Assembly (NCBI GenBank): GCA_037952775.1
Contig: JBANAY010000003.1
Location: 36,022,001-36,086,000, forward strand
Direction of reading: 5' to 3'
Source of the DNA: Clonostachys chloroleuca
Taxonomy: Eukaryota > Ascomycota > Sordariomycetes > Hypocreales > Bionectriaceae
Length of the DNA: 64,000 nt
Shown piece by piece: positions 1 through 10,493 of the stretch (the first letter of the stretch is position 1; each line of letters begins with the position of its first letter). Below the pieces are notes generated by a model that saw only the letters and a list, made by a program, of their open reading frames with translations, made no database searches and was not told the origin of the DNA. A program made the translations under genes and the position numbers.

Positions 1-607
1 GACGTCACTCACCCCCGGTGTGCACTGCTCGATATGTAATCGCGACTACTGCCTGAAACACAGACTGCAGGAGGACCATGACTGCAAAAACCTGATTCCA
101 ATAGGGGCCCGGCCGGTGCAAATAGACATTGTGGCCCAGAGGACGAAGTCGGCATTTGAGAGACTGAAAGCTTGGGGATCGAGCAAGAAAGAGCAAGCTG
201 GTCGAGCACTACCTAAGCCAAAGCCCAGTTCTGCGGCTGCGAGACTCGTGGCCGTCAACAACCTGAAGAAAACGGCCAAGGGCGATGCCAAGGTTGCACC
301 GGAGAAGCGCATTTACCTGTTTGTCGAAGCAGAGGCCGAGACAGCAAAGGCCAAGTTCCCCAAGGGAGAGTTCTTCTACAATCAAGAATGGGTGGTCGGG
401 CGTGTGCTTGACGCTGCGGCAAGGAGCCTCCAGGTCCAGAATATCAACAACCAGAGCTCCAATGAGCTCGACAAGCTACGGGTCTTCCATGTGGAAGGTG
501 GGAGACTGCTGGAGTTCAATGAGAAAGTCGGCGCCTCCTTGCAGAGTGGTAATACCATCGTGCTCCTTCGAGGCGTGGGACCGCCAGCTGATCTGATTGA
601 TGTATAA
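1..607 (+). CDS. AN1-type zinc finger protein, 3' part (Cuz1/ZFAND1-like)
   Basis: The reading frame is open from the window edge to the TAA at 605-607, so the 5' end of the gene lies outside. The visible N-terminus carries the second half of an AN1 zinc finger: a CxxC pair (HCSIC), then YCLKHR and HDC with the expected Cys/His spacing. The rest (about 170 residues) is a lysine/alanine-rich linker and a compact C-terminal domain (from about EKRIYLFVEAE to the end) with the ubiquitin-like look of the Cuz1/ZFAND1 C-terminus. In that family the AN1 finger binds the proteasome/Cdc48 system under arsenite or proteotoxic stress; this role is taken from the family, not shown here. The start cannot be given because the first zinc ligands are upstream. 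Confidence 0.8.
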   Translation, partial: TSLTPGVHCSICNRDYCLKHRLQEDHDCKNLIPIGARPVQIDIVAQRTKSAFERLKAWGSSKKEQAGRALPKPKPSSAAARLVAVNNLKKTAKGDAKVAPEKRIYLFVEAEAETAKAKFPKGEFFYNQEWVVGRVLDAAARSLQVQNINNQSSNELDKLRVFHVEGGRLLEFNEKVGASLQSGNTIVLLRGVGPPADLIDV

Positions 608-1136
608 TCTTGAGATATGTAGTATGATAGAGGAGCGTGAAGCATTTTTAGGCGTTGGTAGAAGATGTATTGATGATACCGATCTGGAGACGGACTTTTA
701 TTTATGGGATCTCGTTGATAGCTAGGCATGGAGCTATTACTCAGCACTTTAGAGAAGAAATACTTAACTTACCTGGCATTCGAAAGCTACATGTATCCAA
801 GTGCACCCTAGCTGGGTTTACCCTATGCCTACAGATGCAAAGTGAACTGTCAACAGACACAAATTTGAAAACCTTCCACAGCAGTAAAGGTGTCATGGCA
901 ATGTCTCATGCCATCAATTCTTGAGATTTTAAAAAATCAAAGCCTGGTGGCTTCTCAAGAAGCGTAAGGTGTAAGCATAGTTTAATGGGAGTCACGTGCT
1001 TTCGTGATCTCTGGCGTGTATCTATGACGGAGCCATTCACGCACTAACTTAGCATCCCGTCGCATACTAATTCCCGACTCCCATTCATACAAGTCGTGAA
1101 AATGTAGGATGTCAACAAGAAGTTCTCTAGAGGAAA
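608..1136. other. Intergenic region between AN1 gene and rad4
   Basis: About 530 bp separate two genes on the same strand. It must hold the terminator of the AN1 gene and the rad4 promoter. I see no convincing ORF, tRNA or repeat here. Confidence 0.5.
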
Positions 1137-4005
1137 ATGCCACCTCATGTGCCCCGGAAGCGCATGCGCGTATCATCGCCTGATGAAACTACGAAGAGCA
1201 GCAAAAGGGGGAAACCCAATGCGGGCACTTCACGCTCTGCTGGCCGTCGCAAAGCATCCTTGTATGATGCGCTTGATGCGACCTCCACACCCCAATCATC
1301 TAAAAACAACTTTTTAGACGGTATAAAAGAGGGGAAAGACGAAAGTGAGAGCTCCTTGTCTTCGCTCTCAGATGCCGATTTCGAGGATGTTCCATCTGCA
1401 AAGGTCGAAAAGCCACCACCAGAGTCAGATGAGGAAGAGGACATCGAATTCGAAGATGTGGCTGCTCCAAAAGATACCGCCTCCGACGTTCCAGTCGTTT
1501 CGGGTGACTTGGAGCTAACTCTGAACAGAGATACCCGCATTTCGCTCGTCAATGCGTACGGGGACAAGAAGGGGCCGACGAAGCGTGAGAAGAAGGTTCG
1601 CATAGCTACCCACGGCCTTCACGTCTTGCTTCTGCTCTGGCACAATGCGATTCGCAACTCATGGGTCTGCGATGAAGAAGTCCAAGCTACTATGATCTCG
1701 CATCTTCCACCTGGATTGTGGGCGGAAGTTGATCGGTGGAGAAGGCATAGTGGTCTTGAGAAACCACCCCCAGTCAAACCTATTCCCGCCAAGTCGAAGG
1801 GCAAGAGAAAATCAAAGGGTAGAGCTTCTAAGGACGGCAGCTCCCGAGACTGGGGCTCAGCTTCCGAGCGACTAGAGGATGGAAAGGTTGATATGAGCCA
1901 TGGCGATCCGCTCTTCCGGTTGATGCAGACCTTGGTCAGTTGGTGGAGGCAAAGGTTCCGCGCATCGGCTCCTGGTCTTCGCAAATGGGGTTACATGTCT
2001 CTTGAACGTCTAGACCGTTTGACGAAAGCCCACAAAGAAAATTCATCTGACCCTGAGCGCTTCGGTGAAAAGCTGTCCTCCATCGAAGAATTTCGAGAAT
2101 GTGCCCGAAACTGTCGCGGGAGTAGAGATGTTGGGTCTCAATTATTTACTGCCCTTCTTCGAGGACTTGGACTTGAAGCGCGCATGGTTGCCAACCTCCA
2201 GACACTCGGATTTGGTTGGAGCAAGCTGGAAGATGCAGAATTAGAAGACGAGGAAGGGCCCAGCACGGAAAACTCTTCGCCTAAAAAAGTTCCCAAAGCC
2301 AAGCCAACTAAATCAAAGGCTACGGCCACCAAGAGCAGCAGGGGTTCTTCCCGATCAACCACTACCCGATCACGATCGAGCAAGAAGAATCAAGCGAACC
2401 CCATCGTCATAGACGACTCTGATGAACTCGATCTAGAATACAAGGACTCGGATGACGAGTCAGTTATGGAGCTGGATATCAGGCCTAAAGCGTCTAAGGT
2501 ACCTTCCAAAAAATATGATTCAGACCTTGAGTATCCTCATTATTGGACAGAGGTACTTTCTCCAGTCACGAATACTTATTTACCAGTTGACCCGATTGTG
2601 AAAAACATTATTGCAACAAACAGAGATCTAGTAGAAACGCTTGAGCCTCGCGGAGCCAAGGCTGAGAAAGCTCGGCAGGTCATGGCCTACATTGTCGGGT
2701 TTTCACAGGACGGGACCGCAAAGGATGTGACAGTACGATATCTGAAGCGCCAAGTTTTACCAGGTCGGACGAAGGGGGCGAGGATGCCTCTAGAGAAGAT
2801 ACCTATCTACAACCGTCATGGAAAGGTCAAGCGGTATGATCATTATGACTGGTTCAAGACGGCAATGGTGGGGTACCGCCGAGAAAGCCGCCAAGCCCCC
2901 GTGACTGAAACGGACGAGTTAGAAGATTCGACTGCTTTGCGGCCTGCAGAACCTGAGAAGAAACAAGTCAAGGAAGGCGCCGAGACTCTGCAGTATTACA
3001 AACAGTCCAAGGAATTTGTGTTACAGCGCCATCTGAAGCGAGAGGAGGCTCTCAAGCCAGGCTCCAAGCCTGTGAAAGTATTCAGGAACAAGGCCAAAGG
3101 GGGCAGGATGGAGGAAGAAGATGTGTTCCTTCGATCTGATGTAATCAACGTCAAGAGTGCCGAGACTTGGCACAAACAAGGTCGAGCGCCTCTCCCGGGC
3201 GAGCTGCCTTTGAAACGGGTTCCCTACCGAGCGGCCACAATCAATCGTCGTCGAGAGCTTGAAGAAGCCGAAGCAATGACGGGGAGGAAAGTTCTACAGG
3301 GCCTATTCAGCAAAGAACAAACAGACTACATTATACCTCCACCGATAAAGGATGGCATCATTCCGAAAAACGAATATGGGTACGTGTTGATGAATACTCG
3401 TTTGGTTTACATGCTCCGTTGCTGACCGGATGCAGAAACATTGATCTTTTCGTTGAACATATGTGCCCGCAAGGGGCAGTTCATGTACCATTTAGAGAAG
3501 CCATCAAGGTCTGCAAAAAGATCGGTATAGACTATGCTGAAGCGGTTGTGGACTTTGAATTCGGCCATCGCATGGCAGTACCAGTAATACAGGGCGTAGT
3601 TATCGCGGAAGAGAACCATGATATGCTCATGGAAGAGTTGGAAAAACACGAAATCGAGCGTCAGCGAAAGGAAAACGAAAAACGTCGGAAGGTAGCCCTT
3701 GGAAAGTGGAGGAAATTTCTCATGGGTCTTCGAATCGTGGAGCGGATACGGCAAGATTATGGAGAAATCGACGAGAGCGTTTCGGTATTTGGCCACAATA
3801 AAGGGGGCAGCCTACGAAGGAAGCACAGCCGGGGCAGGATGAGGAGATGGCTGGTGGGTTTCTTCCTGAAGGATATGAGGAGGACATCGAGGACGAGGCA
3901 TCTTCACACCAAGCATCCAGTTTCTTCCCCACTGCTGCTGAGGAAGAAGATGGCGGCGAGCATGATGGCTTGGTAATGGAGAGCCACGTCGAAGAGGCAG
4001 CGTAA
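1137..4005 (+). CDS. rad4: Rad4/XPC DNA-damage recognition protein
   Basis: Rad4 recognises helix-distorting lesions at the start of global-genome nucleotide excision repair, with a Rad23 partner. The first exon (1137-3379) encodes an acidic/serine-rich N-terminus, the transglutaminase-like core (THGLHVLLLLWHNAIRNSW near residue 163; RGLGLEARMVANLQTLGF near 345), a KR/S-rich disordered insert (about 375-460), then BHD1 (ETLEPRGAKAEKAR) and BHD2. An intron at 3380-3435 (GTACGT...CAG) leads to BHD3 (VPFREAIKVCKKIGIDYAE). The gene starts at the first ATG of the frame. Near 3785-3828 the frame must change to reach the acidic tail that contains GGFLPEGYEEDIEDE and ends at TAA 4003-4005. This is explained either by a 44-bp intron (3785-3828, GTATTT...CAG) or, I think more likely, by a missing G in the G5 run 3803-3807. 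The product is 922 or 937 aa, the usual size for filamentous fungi. Confidence 0.9.
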
Positions 4006-6750
4006 TTAGCGTACCGAATTGGATGGTCGTGCTGTCGTATGTCCCCCTGCAAATAAGAACCTGGAATAATGTCATTTTGCAGATAGATTTTTCATCATAA
4101 AGCTCAACAAACCAAAGAAAGTTTCTGGAGAAAAAATGGTTCGTATTCCGGAAGGTTGGTTTAAAAACGGCTGATTGATCATGAGGCATGATTTAGGGTA
4201 GGACTTGCATTGCTGGAACGCGGTTATCCATGGGCACCAAAGGTAACCCGAAAGTGTAAATCAGAACGGTAACTTTCTGTTCTTACTAATTTACGAGAAT
4301 GATTTTATGTAAGCTCTGGACGCCAGAGGCTGAAAAATGCGCATGGATTTCCCGTTTCCGCCTCGTTGCTCACTTCTGAGATGATCTATGCCCTGTAGTT
4401 TTGGGCTAGTGACCACCTATGTAAGGAGGACTCTCCGTATTCGTCAAGGAAAGTTTGCCCGGAGAACGTTATTATGGCCTTCGTTTAAAATTTCTGGAGT
4501 GTTTCAGAAATCTGAACATCACATGCTGTGTGGCATATCAGAGCGTATAAGTAGGCTTTAGTGGAAGAAGGGGGGCATTGACTCGCTTTTATATCGTATC
4601 GATGGTAATAACTTTGCATATTTTTGATTACCTAAGTGCTTAATTCTATTGCGCCATGAGTAGTTTCAATTGAATTTCCTCTAGAACAGGCAATATCCTT
4701 ATTTAAACCACATATTCTCAAGCCATATAAGTTTAGAATGGCCTGACTTGGACTATCCTGAGCAATGACTTTAGAAAAGGGGTTTGAGAGTGGGACAATC
4801 CTTTTTGATCATCTGTGACTCTGCAAACTTTCCCTGGCGAGAGTGCATCACAGGCAGTTGGCAATAGCTCTGACCTTGGCCGATACTTTGCGAAGCTTGG
4901 TGGAGTAAAGCCTGCACGGGCAAAGAAGCTCTTATTCCAGGATTGGGAATTCCTGTAGAAATACGAACGTTAGTGCAGTGTATTGGGTGGTAATACGAAG
5001 ATGAAGTCACAGTCAAATTAATTTGGCAAATAGTAGTGGAGAGAAAACTCAACAATAGGAGGAGAGTCAGAATGGTGACGTAGAGAGATATGATATCAAA
5101 GTACAGCTTGTAAGAAATCAATGACTCAAGCCCTATTGGGAAGGATGAGTGTGATATATGCAGAAGTTGGTTTAGTGTGATGCGAGCCCTTCAGCTACAG
5201 TTATGTCTGCTGCAGGTGGACCAATAATCAGCCTAACCGGGGATAATGATTGGGACAAAAGCATCTATAGCCGTCAAATGCCTTGAGGACCACTTTGACT
5301 ACCGGGATATGGAGCATCCATGACACAAGCGTGAGGGCGTCTTCACACTTGTAGATCGATTCAGTGGGGCACCTGATGCAGGTTTCCCTGTCTGCACACC
5401 TCACGGTGGTGTGCAACAATCATTGTACTTGGTCTGGGTTAAGTCAGCTATAGGTGGATGGCTGGCAAATGAAATGCCCAGGTCTGCCGTATTAATATGT
5501 TTCTCCCTGCTTCCACTGAGGTCAGTGCATGGTCAGCTGCATTTGGGGGGATTGTCATAGTGAGACCACTTGATCCAACTCCTCCTTCCTCCTTCTACCT
5601 ATCCATCTCGGTTCCGACGATTGTCTCTCGTTCAGCCTAAACGTAGAAAACTGATCGGCAGGGCTGAGGTTTGCCTACCATACGAAGAGCGATCGATCTC
5701 TGTGTGCTGCGTCTTCGCTTAGATACTGGGGAGGGGCAAGAGGGTCGATCCCGCATAAAAGAGAAACCGACTGTAATAATCTTTACACGCATTTAGCTCC
5801 AAGGATGCGCACACAGCTATTGTGGAATTCGCAGCAGCCCCAGTTGAAACCTGCATGGTTCATCTCGATTCTTGCTCGTATCACAGCCAGTTGACGGACC
5901 TTTGGTCATCGCCAGGCGGTGATCTGTCGTAAGGTGTCGTGACTGGGGGGCTGAAAGAATTCATTAAAGATTGCTGTGCGTGACGAAGAGAGCAACCGGC
6001 ATCGTGCCCAGTAAGTTCACTTCCAGATATTCATAAACTGGTCACCTTGCTCTTGATTTGTTTGCAGAGCACCAGACGCCCCCAACTGCCTGCACGTCCT
6101 AGCACATTGCCCAGCAAATAGCCACTTATTGCCACAACCCCGGCCGTGCCTACCTCTTCATTCGTACCGCTCACTCCTTGATGCGTTTGCACTGGGGCGG
6201 GACGGCTGAGCCAGATCAAGAGTACCTACTCTTGATGAATTTGGGTAAATTCTGCTGGTTCGAGTAGGCCGCATGCTATGTATCTTATGCATAGCCTTTG
6301 TGTTACTGCTCGCCACGGCTGTTCCGGGCTGAACGCTCCACCTCACGTTGCCCATGACCGTCCTTCTTTCTCCCTTAAATTTGTTCAGGTCCCGTTCACC
6401 ACACGTATGCCTGTCGCTCGTATTTCTGCGTTTTTATTTCATTCCTTGTTTATTCTTCTTACTGTCTCTACCTAGCAAACACTGCTGCCTTTTCGCGTCT
6501 GTGATTCACCAACTTGTTGCCAGAACAAAGAGTAAGGCCCTTGGAGTGGAGGGCATTGTTGGAAAGATGAAGGCAATTGTTGATACTTTTTCTCGCGTCT
6601 CTAACCCAACATCAGCACAGGAAATTGCCATCAAGAAGTTGCAGCTCCCGCAAAACCGCGAACCCCGTAGAACGGCGCCTGATTCCCCCCTCATGTCATG
6701 TGTTAAGGAAGCGGCACGGTTCTTATTCTCTCGGTTAGCTTTATCTATTA
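4006..6750. other. Long gene-poor interval between rad4 and the RBR ligase gene
   Basis: About 2.7 kb with only short ORFs of no recognisable family on either strand. Pyrimidine-rich stretches around 5575-5640 and 6360-6480 would fit the promoter/leader of the downstream gene. An upstream non-coding exon of that gene is possible but not demonstrable. I see no tRNA, repeat array or transposon here. Confidence 0.4.
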
Positions 6751-9056
6751 ATGATGGAAATCCCAGGTCGATCAAGCATCCGAGACTTTCTTCAGAGGGT
6801 ATCTTCAGTCTTCCCCGGCATTTCCTCCGAATTCCTTCGATCTCTTGGCGGGAGCTTTCGTCACGATACAGAGGCTGCGATCAACCATTTGATAGATGAA
6901 GAGGAGCATGGAAGGCCATACCGGAGGTCGCAGATAAAACAAGCTAACAGTATGAAGCGAAAGCGCGACGAAAACCTTTGTCCTCTTGACCTAGGACCCC
7001 TTGCGGCCGATGTTGCCGAACAAGGCCTTGATGGACCTCGATTTGTCCCAAACTCTTCTAAGGAGAGTAAGGCTCTGTAAGTATCGGGAACAATATTATT
7101 TTCTTCGCTTCATTTGGATGAACTCTATTACACCACTGGAGCCGCCGCCTTAGATTCTCTTTGCTTCGTATCCCTTGGAAAGCTAATAGTTCGCTTCTAA
7201 CCTAGTTCCAAACTTCTGCACCAAGAATACCCTTGTGTACCGCACGAACAAATTGACAAACTCCTCCTTGACCACCAATACTGTCTGCGATCGGCGTATC
7301 TTGCCCTGGACACGCTTGTGTATACATGGGATACTCTTCTAGAGCAGCCTTTTGCGATGGTGTCGGACCCGTCAACTATACAAAAACCGTTCTTGGACCG
7401 GCGAAACCACCTTACGATGATATCCGCTATTCGAACCGCGAAGGGTTTCAAGAAAAAAGTTCTCCAGGAGCTTTCCGTGTGTTGGAAGATGGGGTATACA
7501 CTCCATTTGCAACGACAGGGCAAGCCATTTAAGAATAGGGCGAGAGAGAATACCGAGGCCGTTCTCCGTGAAGATGTGACAGAGTGTCAATGCTGTTTTA
7601 TTGAGTGCCCCTTGCACCAGATGGTACAATGTGGAGGGGAAGTCGCCCACGTTCGTCTACCCTTTCCTAAATCATTCTGGGTGTTTGCGTCTCTGACACT
7701 TATTTAGTTCTTCTGCGTTCAATGCACACGCCAATACGCAGAGACCTTGATTGGTCTTTCGAAGTACGAGCTTGTCTGCATTTCTATGGACCAGTGCGAT
7801 GCTGGCTTCTCACAAGCGGAACGAAGTAAATTTCTGGACGATAAATTGACCAAAGCATTGGACCAGATTGAAGCTGCTACCGTACTTCTTTTGGCGAATT
7901 TGGAGGGTCTTGTGCACTGCCCCTTTTGCAACTACGCAGCACAGTGTCCACCCGTCGAGGAGGATAGAGAATTCCGATGCGCGAACCCTGAATGCGGGAT
8001 TGTGAGCTGTCGGCTTTGCCAAATAGAGACCCACATCCCCCAGACTTGCGATGAATTCGCTAGAGAGAAAGGGTACTCTGCTAGGAGGGAAATCGAAGAG
8101 GCCATGTCTGCCGCACTGATACGGAAGTGCAACAAGTGTAAGTCAAACGAGCTGTAGAGTGACGTGAATTATGCTGATATTAAAGCTCAGGCAGGACACC
8201 CTTTGTGAAAGAGGCCGGGTGCAACAAGATGACCTGCCCACAACAGGTATGCCGAAATGTCCAATGCTATATCTGCTCCAAAAACTGCGATTATACACAC
8301 TTCAACGACCAACACCGAGGAGGACAAGAGGGAAACTGCCCACTATACGACAAAAATGTAGAGACTCGGCATGAGTTGGAAGTTAAAAATGCCGAGGACG
8401 CTGCAAGGGAAGCAGTATCACTGAAACGACCGGATGTTGATCCCAGTCTTCTCAAATTCGACATGTCAAGCCGCGTTTTCGAAGACGACGAACGTCGAAA
8501 ACAAGCGAGTCATTCCGGTCGAGGGTATCATCGGGGAGCGCGTAGATTAGAAGAAGAGCCACTTGGAGAAATCGCACTGCTAGCCATGCCTCATAATCTG
8601 GCACAATACCGTGAGCAACTTCATCAGAGAGAACGCTTCCGGCATTGGCAGAGGCTACAACCTCCGGTAGCTCCCCCAGCTGTCCCGGGTATTGCACCAT
8701 TCAATCCAATTATGATACCCGACGACCCTGCGCCGGCAGGACGTATGGCAGACTGGCTAGGGAATATCCCATTTCCCGGCCCCCCGAGAGTTGGACCAAA
8801 TGGCCAAGCGACCAAAAAAATGTTTGACATTCCTGCTGACATTGATCTTCTGCCTGGAGGTGGAGGTGCAGAGAACTATGACCCTTCAATCGATCAGAAA
8901 GTCAACGCTCCCGCTTCTCCAGTTGGAGCGGAACGTATTCTTCGAGAAGCACCGCAGCATAATCCGCGACTAAAAAATATTCTTGAACCACAGGCACAGG
9001 GGAGGGCTGTCAGGGCTCAAGCGGAGGTATTACGTCAAGGCAGAGTTTCGGATTAG
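6751..9056 (+). CDS. RBR-type E3 ubiquitin ligase with CUE-like N-terminus (RNF216/TRIAD3-like)
   Basis: Four exons: 6751-7076, 7206-7650, 7708-8137, 8191-9056 (688 aa). The introns all have GT...AG ends and restore one frame. RBR ligases pass ubiquitin from an E2 to a RING2 cysteine and then to substrate. The N-terminus has a CUE-like ubiquitin-binding helix bundle (FPGISSEFL...AAINHLIDEEE). The RING1-like part starts at CQCCF near residue 235 and runs over the second intron to FFCVQCTRQYAE. The IBR has HCPFC...CPPVEEDREFRC...CRLC. RING2 spans intron 3 and reads KCNKC...GCNKMTCPQQ...CYICSKNC, with a long C-terminal tail. The layout (SKYELVCMD-like segment, MSAALIRKCNKC) is that of the RNF216/TRIAD3 group. 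The start is the first ATG in frame; an upstream coding exon is not excluded. Confidence 0.88.
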
Positions 9057-9316
9057 CCTCAACGCCGCGAATGGGCTCAAATCGGTGGCGGTATGATAAA
9101 TGGGGGGATATGGTTGTTATCGGCGTTTTCCAGTTTCACGAGTTATATCGAGATTGAAATCCACGATTTCTGTAAATATTGGAACAAAAAAATGGCCTAA
9201 GGGATCGCATGGGGAGCCAGTTTGAAATACAGATTGCTAATTTATCACAATCTTCAGAATTTGCATGATGGCCCGGGCCCAGTAGCATTTAACAGCTGGT
9301 TTGTTCGTTATTATTC

Positions 9317-9804
9317 CTACCTATTTCTCCCAAAGCGCTCGTGCCATTTGCCTTTACTGCCAGTGTTTTTCGCAGGCCCTGCGGGTTCCGATACCGCCGC
9401 GGTGTCTTTCACAGCCTCAAGATCAACCGTCTCTTTTATGGTGGAGATGAGCGCCATGCCCTCTTCGGGGTTGGATGGATTGGGAGTGTGCGGCTTTAGG
9501 ATGATGAGGGCATTGGATGTGTTCTTTTGGCGCAGTGCGTAGGTCTTGTCGGCGGTTCTCAACAGGGCTGAGGATGGGGAGGATTCGAGAGTCAGACTGC
9601 CGGTCATAAAGGTGAGCTGCGATTAGCATGGTTGTCGTCTAGGCGGGAGGGTGTGGGGGCTGTGCAGGAGCGGGAAGCCATTTACACGGGGGCCTGGTCG
9701 CTTTCAAGGAGGGTTTGAAGCTCGGGAGGGAGTTCGATGAGCCGGTAGCCGACGTCGTCGGGTAGGTTGAAGAGGGGGACACCCCTAGTCTGGCTGGATG
9801 ACAT
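9317..9804 (-). CDS. Dcc1-like sister chromatid cohesion protein, short form
   Basis: Two exons on the minus strand, 9804-9686 and 9596-9317, with a GTAAAT...CAG intron at 9597-9685, giving 132 aa. The first exon reads FNLPDDVGYRLIELPPELQ and the second continues LTLESS...KTYALRQKNTSNALIIL, which matches the N-terminal part of Dcc1. Dcc1 is a subunit of the alternative clamp loader Ctf18-Dcc1-Ctf8 in replication and cohesion. The protein ends in a basic segment (KGKWHERFGRNR). The C-terminal winged-helix region of yeast/animal Dcc1 (about 380-400 aa in total) is absent, and only 260 bp separate the stop from the convergent RBR gene. I infer a genuinely short fungal form rather than a truncated assembly, but cannot prove it. 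Confidence 0.7.
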
Positions 9805-10493
9805 GGTTGTAGATGGGTGGACGTTGTTGCTATGTGGACTGGCAGTGCTTTAACTACCTTAGTGAGATGTTGTTTACTTGGGCGGGGGAGGGGCAGTCCA
9901 GAGACGGCCAATGGGAAATATTAATAGGCAGGTAAGGCTGCTGAGAAATAAATGGAAGCTGTCGGCGGCGGGGTGTTTCATAGGCCAGATCAAAAAGCTT
10001 AATGGGGACGCGTCTCAACGCGCCCTAAAGGGAAACCCCACTGGAAATCTCGAGGCCCTGGCGCATTGCATCGGGCGCCGCTTGACCGCCTAGCACTGCG
10101 GCCCTAACGGCCAGGGCAGAAGTGGACTTGCGCCATCGAATCCATCCTCCGGGGACAACTTTCGGGCTCCTGCATCTCTACATTCGCTTGCCGTCGCGCA
10201 CTCCCCCTCCTTGCGTGTGTCGTGTGTGTGTGTGTGTCGAGTCGGGATCAGTGTGACACATCTTTTTTGATCGCCGGCCTGCATGTGGTAATTGGTCACA
10301 CAAACCTTCTGACGCGCTCGTGGTTCCAATGTTTACCTTTTGCTGATAGCGGCCCACCACACCCAAACAAAGGCTTCAATTGGCAACCAACGATCGATCC
10401 GACCGACTTCGAACGAGCGCGGCCCACGAAGCGGCCCGCAAACGACAGTGTATAGTTGACGGAGGGCCATGACTTGGGCCTATTGACCAGACC
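9805..10493. promoter_or_regulatory. Divergent promoter region dcc1-like / bud3
   Basis: About 690 bp between two divergently transcribed genes. It contains a (GT)8 microsatellite at 10222-10237, a CT-rich stretch at 10198-10212 and several G/C-rich inverted motifs near 10060-10110 (for example GGCCCTAACGGCC). No individual transcription-factor site can be named with confidence. Confidence 0.4.

Noticed and set aside
3785..3828. 44-bp second intron in rad4 as the only explanation of the frame change
   Set aside because: Not fully rejected, but the intron is very short and its branch point is weak, and a G5 run in it explains the change as well as similar runs do in other genes.
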